Assembly: GCF_030817055.1 (NCBI RefSeq)
Contig: NZ_JAUSYV010000001.1
Span: 140,001-204,000 of the forward strand
Source of the DNA: Bacillus sp. V2I10
GTDB taxonomy: Bacteria > Bacillota > Bacilli > Bacillales > Bacillaceae
Length of the DNA stretch: 64,000 nucleotides
Reading direction: 5' to 3'
Below, in pieces: positions 1 to 7,201 of this stretch; positions within the stretch are counted from its first letter, which is position 1; every line of letters starts with the position of its first letter. Made by a program: the position numbers and the translations under genes. The notes under the pieces were generated by a model. It had not been told where the DNA came from and did not search any database. It saw only the letters and a list, made by a program, of their open reading frames with translations.

Positions 1-2
1 AG

Positions 3-866
3 CGGCATGGCATAACTGATGGACTGCAGCCACTCCGCCATCGTTTCCAGTTTAAAAAGACCTGAGAAGAACACCTGCGGCACAATGACGAGCGGGATGA
101 ATTGAAACATCTGCAGCTCGTTATTAGCAAACGTAGACAGCAAGGTTCCGAGAGTCAAAGAAGTCATGGCAAGCAGAAACGTAATGAGCAGTACATAGAA
201 ATAAGTGCCTTCCATCATCATGTCCAGCACACTTATGGAGAAGGACGAAATCAAAATGGCCTGAAAGGTAGTAAAAATACCAAATCCGATCACATACCCA
301 AGAACCAGTTCCCAGCGTTTAAGCGGAGTCGCCATGATCCGGTCCAATGTACCGCTTGTTCTCTCACGCAGAAATGAAACGCCTGCAATCAGAAAAACAA
401 AGAAAAAGATAAATACACCAATAAGGACTGGACCGATGTAATCAAAGGAGGTCATATCGTCTGATCCATGCAAATAGTTCACGGGTGGCTGTGCTTGTTG
501 ATCCGGCTGGCCGCTTTTTTGGAGCAGACCCAGCACTGCCCGGCTTACACCCGGATCTGAGCCTTCTAATGTAATCTCTTGATTTCCTTTATCGAAAGAG
601 ATAAAGGCATCCAGGCTGTCTGCTTTTATCCATTTTTCCGGTTCATTTTCATCGTATTCTATGACTTTACTATCGTTCTCCCCGAGAACTGTCACCAATT
701 GTTCCGGAGCTCCGTGCACACCAATTTTAGGTGAATAGGCTTCACTGTCAAAAATAAAGTTCATCAGAGTCAGAATAAATAACGGAGCAATCAACATCAG
801 CGCAAGCGTCCGCTTATCCCGGAAAAATTGCTGAATGATACGTGTCACAATCGCAAGTACCCTCAT
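3..866 (-). CDS. ABC-2 type transporter permease, partial (runs off window)
   Basis: The 5' 288 codons of a membrane permease are present and the 3' end lies beyond the left edge. The ATG overlaps the stop of the upstream ATPase gene by 4 bp (ATGA), so the two are translationally coupled. An N-terminal membrane anchor (residues about 16-36) is followed by an extracytoplasmic stretch of about 110 residues, then several hydrophobic helices starting near YIGPVLIGVFIFFFVFLIAG. The motif FLRERTSGTLDRIMATPL is typical of the ABC-2 permease family (NatB/YhgE-like drug or lipid exporters). Substrate unknown. It probably pairs with the adjacent ATPase to form an exporter. Confidence 0.85.
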   Translation of the reverse strand, partial: MRVLAIVTRIIQQFFRDKRTLALMLIAPLFILTLMNFIFDSEAYSPKIGVHGAPEQLVTVLGENDSKVIEYDENEPEKWIKADSLDAFISFDKGNQEITLEGSDPGVSRAVLGLLQKSGQPDQQAQPPVNYLHGSDDMTSFDYIGPVLIGVFIFFFVFLIAGVSFLRERTSGTLDRIMATPLKRWELVLGYVIGFGIFTTFQAILISSFSISVLDMMMEGTYFYVLLITFLLAMTSLTLGTLLSTFANNELQMFQFIPLVIVPQVFFSGLFKLETMAEWLQSISYAMP

Positions 867-1588
867 TGTTTAGCACCTCCATATGCTAAAAATGCTTCTT
901 CAATGGTGTGTGACATCGTTTCTGATTTCAATTGCTCTGGAGTTCCCGTAGCGATCAGGACTCCTTCGCGGATGAAACCAATCCTGTCACATTTTTCAGC
1001 TTCGTCCATCACATGCGTTGTGACAACAATCGTCGTTCCTGTACGCCTGATGTTTTCAAGCTCCTCCCAAATCGACTGGCGCAGGATTGGATCGATTCCC
1101 ACCGTCGGCTCATCAAGCACAAGGATTTGAGGCTCATGAAGCATGGCGATCGCAAGCGACAGGCGCCGCTTCATTCCCCCTGAATAATCTCCCGTCCGTT
1201 TCGATGCGTGCTCAGAAAGGTTAACAAGATCCATCACATACTGAATTCTCTCTTTTTTCTTTTTTCCTTTTAAACCGCTGAGAGCTGCGAAAAAAGTTAT
1301 ATTTTCTTTTCCGGTAAGCTCTCCGTAAAGAGCATCTGACTGCGCCATAAATCCGATTTTTTGAAGAGATTTTAAGTCCGGCATTTTTACACCTAAAACG
1401 TTCGCATCCCCGATGCTTGCTTCTTCAATTCCAACTATCATTTTAATTAAGGTTGTTTTTCCTGACCCTGAAGGTCCGAGCAGGCCAAAGATTTCCCCCT
1501 TGCCTACTGAAAATGAAACATCTTTTATTACTTCTTTTTTACCGAATGATTTTGAAACAGATTGGATTACGATGCTCATTTCATTCAT
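863..1588 (-). CDS. ABC transporter ATP-binding protein (ABC-2 exporter)
   Basis: A 241-aa nucleotide-binding subunit that energises the coupled permease. Visible motifs are Walker A (GPSGSGKTT, about residue 39), Q-loop (GFMAQSDALY), signature (DYSGGMKRRLSLA), Walker B (ILVLDEPTVGID) and the switch histidine (VVTTHVMDEAE). The start has AGGAGG seven bases upstream. The leader contains two copies of one palindrome (1610-1625 and 1657-1674), so the operon is probably under a TetR-type repressor. No regulator gene for it is in the window. The substrate cannot be inferred. Confidence 0.9.
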   Translation of the reverse strand: MNEMSIVIQSVSKSFGKKEVIKDVSFSVGKGEIFGLLGPSGSGKTTLIKMIVGIEEASIGDANVLGVKMPDLKSLQKIGFMAQSDALYGELTGKENITFFAALSGLKGKKKKERIQYVMDLVNLSEHASKRTGDYSGGMKRRLSLAIAMLHEPQILVLDEPTVGIDPILRQSIWEELENIRRTGTTIVVTTHVMDEAEKCDRIGFIREGVLIATGTPEQLKSETMSHTIEEAFLAYGGAKQ

Positions 1589-1609
1589 TTAGATGCCTCC
1601 TAAAATAGA

Positions 1610-1625
1610 AGTGAGTAATCACTCA
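1610..1625. promoter_or_regulatory. Operator palindrome, copy 1 (AGTGAGTAATCACTCA)
   Basis: The dyad AGTGA-GTAA-TCACT lies just upstream of the ABC ATPase ribosome binding site. The same 14-mer is repeated at 1659-1672. The size and symmetry fit a TetR-family repressor site. The binding protein is inferred, not seen. Confidence 0.6.
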
Positions 1626-1656
1626 TTTATACTGTATTCGATAATAAGTGTTTTGT

Positions 1657-1674
1657 AAAGTGAGTAATCACTTT
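1657..1674. promoter_or_regulatory. Operator palindrome, copy 2 (AAAGTGAGTAATCACTTT)
   Basis: An 18-bp dyad with 7-bp arms around GTAA and the same core as copy 1, 49 bp away. Two spaced copies suggest cooperative repression of the ABC exporter operon. Confidence 0.6.
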
Positions 1675-1681
1675 TTTTGTT

Positions 1682-1717
1682 AAAAAAGCAGCGAACTTTT
1701 GTACAGTTCGCTGCTTT
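1682..1717 (-). terminator. Rho-independent terminator of aldehyde dehydrogenase gene
   Basis: A 13-bp perfect stem (AAAGCAGCGAACT and its complement) with a 7-nt loop and a T-run on the minus strand. It starts 3 bp after the dehydrogenase stop. Confidence 0.85.
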
Positions 1718-1720
1718 CTT

Positions 1721-3100
1721 TTATTTAAGCAATTTTCTTATTAATTTCAGCCCTTTTTTTGCATGAGGATATCTGAAACTAAAATCAAATTTTGTTGTTT
1801 GGTGAAGAACACTTTTGTAATGTGAGAAGGCTTCAAAGCTGTACTTGCCGTGATAATTGCCCATTCCGCTTTCCCCCACTCCGCCAAACGGAAGATGCGG
1901 CGTGGCAATATGCATCAGTGTATCGTTTATGCACCCTCCGCCAAAGGAAACCTGTCCAATAATCTGCTGCTCAGTCTGTTTACTTGAAGTAAATAAGTAG
2001 AGAGCTAGTGGTTTAGGGCGATCTTGAATAAAAGTTATGGCCTGGTCTAAATCGGTATATTCCATAACCGGGAAAATCGGACCGAAGATCTCTTCCTGCA
2101 TAACTGCAGCATCCGCATTTACCTCATCTAAAATCGTTGGAGCAATTTTTAAAGAATCACGATCAGCTTTTCCGCCAAAAATAGCCTTGCCATCTGAGAA
2201 AAATTCCGTTAAGCGGTCGAAGTGCTTCTCACTGATCATCCTGCTGTAATTTTCATTTAAAAGCGGGTCCTCACTGAACATTTCTGTTACTTCAGCTTGA
2301 AGCAAAGATAAAAACTCTTTCTTTATTTCGCTGTGTACAAGCAGATAGTCTGGGGCGATACAGGTTTGACCTGCATTTGTAAACTTTCCGAACGCAATTC
2401 TTTTTGCAGAGAGCTTTAAATCAGCATCTTTGTGCACTATACACGGGCTTTTTCCGCCAAGCTCCAAGATAACGGGAGTAAGATGCTTGGATGCTGCCTC
2501 CATAACGATTTTCCCGACCGGCACACTTCCCGTAAAGAAAATTACATCGAATTTCTTTTCGAGCAGCACTTGATTCGTTTCGATTCCTCCTTCAATAACT
2601 GCAACAAGCTCTGATGGAAAGGTTTCTTCTACAAGGTCTTTCAAAAGTTTAGACACGTTTGGAGTAAATTCAGATGGTTTCAAAACCGCTGTGTTTCCTG
2701 CGGCAATCGCTCCGATTAGAGGCGATAATGCCAGCTGAAACGGGTAATTCCAAGGTGCGATAATCAGCGCTGTTCCAAAAGGCTCCGGAACAATTTTCCC
2801 GGTTGTACCGAGGTGGGTCATTGCTGTTTTTACCTTTTTAGGAGCAGCCCATTTTTTTAGATTCTTTTGTGAAAATGATATTTCCTCAAGTAGGATACCG
2901 ATTTCTGTTGCATAGGCTTCAAACTCGGATTTGTTTAAATCCTTTTTCAATGCATCCATGATCGCACGTTCATTTTTCTTTATAGTAAGACGAAGCTTTT
3001 CGAGCTGATTACATCTTCCCTGCACGCTTCTTGTGTTGCCTTTTATAAAGTAAGCTCTTTGATTTGAGAGAAGTGCTTGAATTTGTTCTTGAGTATTCAT
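1721..3100 (-). CDS. Aldehyde dehydrogenase (YwdH-like, class 3 type)
   Basis: A 459-aa NAD(P)-dependent aldehyde dehydrogenase that oxidises aldehydes to acids. Catalytic residues are visible: Asn117 (WNYP), Glu213 (ILELGGKSP) and the nucleophile Cys247 (NAGQTCIAP). The length and the absence of an N-terminal extension match the short class 3-like subfamily that includes B. subtilis YwdH and fatty aldehyde dehydrogenases. The start has AAAGGTGG upstream. It is monocistronic, with its own terminator. The physiological substrate is unknown; long-chain or aromatic aldehydes would fit the subfamily. Confidence 0.9.
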   Translation of the reverse strand: MNTQEQIQALLSNQRAYFIKGNTRSVQGRCNQLEKLRLTIKKNERAIMDALKKDLNKSEFEAYATEIGILLEEISFSQKNLKKWAAPKKVKTAMTHLGTTGKIVPEPFGTALIIAPWNYPFQLALSPLIGAIAAGNTAVLKPSEFTPNVSKLLKDLVEETFPSELVAVIEGGIETNQVLLEKKFDVIFFTGSVPVGKIVMEAASKHLTPVILELGGKSPCIVHKDADLKLSAKRIAFGKFTNAGQTCIAPDYLLVHSEIKKEFLSLLQAEVTEMFSEDPLLNENYSRMISEKHFDRLTEFFSDGKAIFGGKADRDSLKIAPTILDEVNADAAVMQEEIFGPIFPVMEYTDLDQAITFIQDRPKPLALYLFTSSKQTEQQIIGQVSFGGGCINDTLMHIATPHLPFGGVGESGMGNYHGKYSFEAFSHYKSVLHQTTKFDFSFRYPHAKKGLKLIRKLLK

Positions 3101-3217
3101 TTATTTTATCCACCTTTTAAAATGTTTATATGTTTAATCCTATAAACATAAAATACACGATGATAGGATTTGGCGTCAATTAATATAGAATCAGTTTCGA
3201 GCTTATTTTTGCGCATA

Positions 3218-3240
3218 AAAGCAGGCTGCTCGCCTGCTTT
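3218..3240 (-). terminator. Terminator of cupin gene
   Basis: Perfect 9-bp stem AAAGCAGGC/GCCTGCTTT overlapping the cupin stop codon, followed by T's on the minus strand. Confidence 0.7.
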
Positions 3241-3727
3241 ACTTCCAATAATCAAACATTGGTCCGCCTTTGCCCAATAAAGGATCATTTTCAGGTAATG
3301 GCACGTTTTGAATATGTTTCAATGCCTTTGGGCGCTCTTCTTTCTTTCCCGTGCACATATCCATTTCCTGTTGATCCGGATAGGCTCCCATCACTTGAAA
3401 ATCTGAGCTTTTTTCCATACATTTATGTCCAACGCCAGCAGGAATGACTGCGACATCCCCTTGTTTAACAGCAACAGCTGTCCCGTTTTCCCCGCCAAAA
3501 AGGATTTTTGCCTTCCCGCTTATAACTCCTAAAACTTCATGAGAGGTGCTGTGATAATGATGGTAGTCATAAACACCATTTATCCATGTTCCTGACCAGC
3601 CGTGTTCTAGAATCGTGTACTCGAATTGTTCCGTTGAAGTAAAGGCTCCTTCGTAAACGAGAAGCGGCAAATTCGGATTATTTGGAATGCTGCCGTCGTC
3701 TTTGAACATGAATGTTTTAAGTTTCAT
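3239..3727 (-). CDS. Cupin-domain protein, YjlB-like
   Basis: A 162-aa single-domain cupin. Metal-binding cupin motif 1 is seen at residues 54-64 (DYHHYHSTSHE) and motif 2 at PAGVGH (His101). The overall pattern resembles B. subtilis YjlB, a cytosolic protein of unknown reaction. Its ATG overlaps the stop of the small membrane-protein gene upstream by 4 bp (ATGA), with AAGGAG in between, so the two form an operon. Sugar or small-acid binding is usual for this fold, but no substrate can be named. Confidence 0.8.
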   Translation of the reverse strand: MKLKTFMFKDDGSIPNNPNLPLLVYEGAFTSTEQFEYTILEHGWSGTWINGVYDYHHYHSTSHEVLGVISGKAKILFGGENGTAVAVKQGDVAVIPAGVGHKCMEKSSDFQVMGAYPDQQEMDMCTGKKEERPKALKHIQNVPLPENDPLLGKGGPMFDYWK

Positions 3728-3909
3728 GTTATTTCACTCCTTTTTTTTACCGTTCCAGGTATAAGCAGATATCCTGCCAAACCGAGGATACTGGCTAATC
3801 TTCTGATGTAGATTCCGCAGGAAGTATCTTTAAAGATAAATACATAGCAAATCGCCATGACACAGGCAGTCAAAAACAGAATCATACCGATATTATTGCG
3901 GTTTATCAT
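3724..3909 (-). CDS. Small two-helix membrane protein, unknown
   Basis: A 61-aa protein with two hydrophobic segments (about residues 7-27 and 37-53) separated by a Cys-containing turn. It is coupled to the cupin gene by an ATGA overlap, which argues that it is translated. The ribosome binding site (AAGGATG) is rather far from the ATG, so an internal start is possible. I do not recognise the family. Confidence 0.55.
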   Translation of the reverse strand: MINRNNIGMILFLTACVMAICYVFIFKDTSCGIYIRRLASILGLAGYLLIPGTVKKRSEIT

Positions 3910-3973
3910 TCGGTCAACATCCTTATTTTTCCTTTTTCATTATAACAAGAATGAATGAAACGGTATCATAAAT

Positions 3974-4594
3974 TTATCTTAATCCTGCATCGTCTTTTTT
4001 TCTGGCGGTTACGCAAACTGTAAGCACAGGACGGACTTTTTTATATGATACCTTTATGTTTTCATATCCGCATGCAAGCAAGTCATCGTGTATTTGCCGG
4101 CCGAACATTCTTGTCTTTTCTGCGCTTGCATCCTCTCCTCTTGGCTGCATGGTAATGGCGATTGATCCGCCCGGCTTTAAGGATTTTGTAATGTTTTCCA
4201 GTCCTGCAAGGGGATTGTTCCAAATTGTATAATTATTAACGGAAAGGATTTTATCATAGGAACGCTGCCGTAATTCAACCTTCTCTGCATCCGCTGTCAT
4301 GAGCTTAACTCTCCCTTCTGCAATGTCAGATTCTAAATGCTTTTCAGCCTGCTCTTTCATTGTTTCGGATACATCAACACCATCTATCTTAATGCTGCGG
4401 TAATTCTTAAGCATGTGGCCCATACTGTAACCCGGGCCAAATCCAATTTCTAAAATATGATCACTTGGTTTAATGCGCAGTTTTGAAATGGTCCATTTAT
4501 TTATTGTTTGATTTTCAAGTGCCATAATCTTGCCGGCGATGATACCAAGAAATCCCTTAGGCTTGCTGAAATTTTTCGTAAATGCTGAAAACAT
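3974..4594 (-). CDS. Class I SAM-dependent methyltransferase
   Basis: A 206-aa Rossmann-fold methyltransferase. Motif I ILEIGFGPGYS binds S-adenosylmethionine. The acidic residue after strand 2 (GVDVSETM), the TADAE loop and a PGG motif (LKPGGSIAI) follow in the usual order. The chosen ATG has AAGAGGTG six bases upstream; a GTG three codons earlier overlaps that Shine-Dalgarno and is less likely. It is similar to many small-molecule or lipid methyltransferases of bacilli. The acceptor is unknown. Confidence 0.8.
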   Translation of the reverse strand: MFSAFTKNFSKPKGFLGIIAGKIMALENQTINKWTISKLRIKPSDHILEIGFGPGYSMGHMLKNYRSIKIDGVDVSETMKEQAEKHLESDIAEGRVKLMTADAEKVELRQRSYDKILSVNNYTIWNNPLAGLENITKSLKPGGSIAITMQPRGEDASAEKTRMFGRQIHDDLLACGYENIKVSYKKVRPVLTVCVTARKKDDAGLR

Positions 4595-4682
4595 ATCTGT
4601 CACCTCTTACGGATCCGTCTTTTTCTTATCTTTATCACCAAACACCGCTTGTTAAACTACATCGGAAAGATAATTTGCTGTA

Positions 4683-4711
4683 TTGACATGTATGCGGGTT
4701 GAACGTAAACT
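4683..4711 (+). promoter_or_regulatory. Sigma-A promoter of MFS transporter gene
   Basis: TTGACA (4683-4688), 17-bp spacer, TAAACT (4706-4711). The first operator palindrome begins 3 bp after the -10 box. Confidence 0.6.
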
Positions 4712-4713
4712 TA

Positions 4714-4729
4714 ACTTAAACGTTTAAGT
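4714..4729. promoter_or_regulatory. Perfect 16-bp palindrome, operator 1 of MFS gene
   Basis: ACTTAAACGTTTAAGT is a perfect dyad placed over the likely transcription start. A near-identical second copy lies at 4770-4785. It is probably a repressor site. Confidence 0.65.
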
Positions 4730-4769
4730 GCCTCGCATATTGCACTATGTTTTGCATATTGCCGCAATC

Positions 4770-4785
4770 GCTTAAACGATTAAGT
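4770..4785. promoter_or_regulatory. Palindrome, operator 2 of MFS gene
   Basis: GCTTAAACGATTAAGT differs from operator 1 by two bases and lies directly upstream of the AAAGGGG ribosome binding site, 56 bp centre to centre from copy 1. Confidence 0.6.
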
Positions 4786-4801
4786 AAAGGGGTTGACAGC
4801 C

Positions 4802-6049
4802 TTGGAAAGTCCTCAGTCCGTTCAGTTAGAATCAGGTATTAAGCAGCTCGGCTTGTGGCGCAACCGTACTTTTTTATCTCTTTTTGCTGCATACACTCTA
4901 TCCATATTCGGAGGCACCTTTCACACAATTGCCTTGAATATTTGGATATTGAAGACGTATGACAGTGCGACATTGATGTCAGCGATATTAATTACTCATC
5001 TTCTCGTCAGCACCTGTTTTGCCTCCATTGCAGGGACCGCAGCAGACCGGATGAACCGGAAAAAAATGATGTGGATTTCGGATTTGATCCGGTGCGTGCT
5101 TGTAATCGGGCTTGCAGCTGCGATTTCTGTGCAGCCTCCTTTTTGGGTCATCATTCTTTTAACCGCTTTAACTGCTTTATCAGGATTATTTAAAGCACCG
5201 GCATTTAACGCTTCCCTCATCGATGTAGTCGGGAAAGAAAACATCCAAACCGCCACAGGAGCCATGAGTCTTGCAGATAATATTGCAAGAACTCTTGGAT
5301 TTGCAGCAGGCGGAGTCGTCGTGGCCGCTTTTGGCGGCGTCACTGCTATCTTAATTGATGCGTTTATGTTTCTTTTATCCGTTATTCTTGTCGTCATCGT
5401 AAAGGATTTCCCTGAACATCGGGCAGCATTTACAGCTAAAACTACTTTCAAGCAGGATTTTATGACAGGTTTCACTTATATATGGAAAGAGCCGTTTGCA
5501 AGAGCCATTACCATTCTCTCACCTACTCTTATCTTGTTTTTCACAACTACTCTTATGATTATTCAGGTTATGGCAATCAAAGAATGGAGGGCTAGTCCAA
5601 TTGAATTTGGACTGATTGAGGCGAGTATTCCTCTTGGATACATGGCAGGTGCCGGACTCATTATGTTTTTAGGGGAAAAACTGGTGCACCGGGGTGTCCT
5701 CATTATATGCAGCATGATAGGACTTGGACCGCTTTACATGCTGCTTGGAGGAATAGACTCTGCAGCATGGAGCATCCCGCTTATTCTATTGGCAGGCTTC
5801 ATGTTTTCTTTTTGTACACTGCTTGTGAATATCATCCTACGTTTAGAAGTAACAAGCGAGCTTCAAGGCAGAGTGTTCGGAATGATTGGTGCGTTCACAA
5901 GTGTACTTCCGCCTGCAGGCTTAGCTGTCGCTTCCTATTTTACAGATGCATTTGGAGGAGGACGTGTCCTCTTTATTTGCGGCCTGTCTCTTTTTGCAAT
6001 CGGGATTGTCTGCTGGGTACTTTTAAAAGATATTAAGAACTATAAATAA
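4802..6049 (+). CDS. MFS transporter (MFS_3/EntS-like exporter)
   Basis: A 415-aa major facilitator with about 12 hydrophobic helices. The N-terminal LWRNRTFLSLFAAYTLSIFG and the loop 2-3 motif TAADRMNRKKMMWISDLIR are characteristic of the MFS_3 group (macrolide or enterobactin-type exporters). The start is taken as TTG at 4802: AAAGGGG lies nine bases upstream, while an in-frame TTG at 4793 directly abuts it. Two palindromes in the leader imply tight repression and induction by a ligand. The exported compound is unknown. Confidence 0.85.
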   Translation: MESPQSVQLESGIKQLGLWRNRTFLSLFAAYTLSIFGGTFHTIALNIWILKTYDSATLMSAILITHLLVSTCFASIAGTAADRMNRKKMMWISDLIRCVLVIGLAAAISVQPPFWVIILLTALTALSGLFKAPAFNASLIDVVGKENIQTATGAMSLADNIARTLGFAAGGVVVAAFGGVTAILIDAFMFLLSVILVVIVKDFPEHRAAFTAKTTFKQDFMTGFTYIWKEPFARAITILSPTLILFFTTTLMIIQVMAIKEWRASPIEFGLIEASIPLGYMAGAGLIMFLGEKLVHRGVLIICSMIGLGPLYMLLGGIDSAAWSIPLILLAGFMFSFCTLLVNIILRLEVTSELQGRVFGMIGAFTSVLPPAGLAVASYFTDAFGGGRVLFICGLSLFAIGIVCWVLLKDIKNYK

Positions 6050-6235
6050 GCATAAATAATCGCATGCATAGAAAAGATTTTGCAAGGTTATTACAGAAAC
6101 TCAAACTTTATTAGCGTTTACTCCTTTTTTTCTAGAGTTTTATTAGCCATTTTCACTATTTTTATAGCGAAATGCTTTTTTGATTCAGCCTTTTTCTAAG
6201 GATTTAGCTGCTTCCCCTTTCTATTTGTGCATACA
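6050..6235. other. Intergenic, no gene seen
   Basis: AT-rich convergent spacer between the MFS gene and the YcgG-like gene. No coding potential or clear terminator for the plus-strand gene was seen. Confidence 0.5.
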
Positions 6236-6261
6236 AAAATGCTGCTTGATCAACAAGCAGC
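6236..6261 (-). terminator. Terminator of YqcI/YcgG-family gene
   Basis: 8-bp stem GCTGCTTG/CAAGCAGC with ATTTTTG after it on the minus strand. Confidence 0.7.
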
Positions 6262-6266
6262 TGCTT

Positions 6267-7007
6267 TTATTTTTCCATTGCTTCATGATGGAATGGACAT
6301 TTACCTTGGATAGGCTCAATGTCATCCCCGATAAAATATTGCTTCCACTCTCTGTGTTCAGGATCTCCGTAATGGCTGATGTTCGGATGCTTTGGAAGCT
6401 GATCCCACTTCTCAACGCGCTCTCTCACCTTTTCACGGGACATGCTTCCGCCTTCTGAGGTGCCTTCTAACCCTTCAAAGATGCGTCGGGGCTGAAAACC
6501 AAGCACTAAGCTGTTCCCCAAATCTCTCGTTTTCCGCTGTTTATATGCTGGAGCGTTTCCGAAAACAAAGTACGGCTCATTTGCGAAAGAAAATGCCCAA
6601 AGATGATGATCCGGATCATGTGGATAATCCTCAGGCCACGGTTCCTTGTCACTATCATGAAGATATTGAAGAATGTTCCAGAAGTACTCCCGGTAATAAG
6701 GAATTGATTTTTCATCTTCTTCCGGTTCCACGAAAACAAATAATCCGTGGCGGATCAGTCTTTTCGCATCATCAAATAATTGCTTGAAAGCAATCAGAGC
6801 TTCAGGCAGATTTGACCAGTCTTCCTTTGAAACATAGGCATATCTGAGCTCTCCTTTTTTTTCGGCTGCCATCCCGAAATAGCATGGAAAGGTTTTATCT
6901 GTTACTACATTATGAAAATTTTTATACTCCCGAATGACCCATTCAGGAACAAGTTCAGGGTTAGTCATTTCTTCTTTTTCTAAAAGGTATTTAGATTTGG
7001 TTATCAT
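6267..7007 (-). CDS. YqcI/YcgG family protein
   Basis: A 246-aa cytosolic protein matching the YqcI/YcgG family, of unknown function in bacilli. Family-like features are the FPCYFGMAAEKKGELRYAYV segment, the HHLWAFSFANEPYFVFGNAPAY core and a C-terminal GKCPFHH with conserved Cys and His residues. The start is at ATG 7007, which has AAGGAG nine bases upstream; an upstream in-frame ATG at 7037 lacks a ribosome site. Monocistronic. Confidence 0.75.
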   Translation of the reverse strand: MITKSKYLLEKEEMTNPELVPEWVIREYKNFHNVVTDKTFPCYFGMAAEKKGELRYAYVSKEDWSNLPEALIAFKQLFDDAKRLIRHGLFVFVEPEEDEKSIPYYREYFWNILQYLHDSDKEPWPEDYPHDPDHHLWAFSFANEPYFVFGNAPAYKQRKTRDLGNSLVLGFQPRRIFEGLEGTSEGGSMSREKVRERVEKWDQLPKHPNISHYGDPEHREWKQYFIGDDIEPIQGKCPFHHEAMEK

Positions 7008-7089
7008 CTTTTCACTCCTTAAGAGATTGTGAAACATTCATACTCCATTAAATACCCTTCAAACAACCACTTAAACCCCTTTTATATTA

Positions 7090-7105
7090 TTAAACAAACG
7101 TTTAA
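7090..7105. promoter_or_regulatory. Inverted repeat TTAAAC-N4-GTTTAA upstream of ABC exporter
   Basis: A dyad in the spacer between the divergent YcgG-like and ABC exporter genes. Its half-sites equal those of the MFS palindrome at 4714, but with a 4-bp spacer. It is a candidate repressor site. Confidence 0.4.
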
Positions 7106-7201
7106 TTAAGACCAGATGCCATTCGGTAAAAATTTCATTGTTTTTACAGTGTGCCAGTCGCTATACTTATCATAGAAAATGGTAAAGAAAAGAGTGGTCT
7201 C

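Noticed and set aside
3106..3288. 60-codon minus-strand frame between the cupin and aldehyde dehydrogenase genes
   Set aside because: It overlaps the cupin 3' end and its terminator, has no ribosome site, and the composition does not look like a protein.
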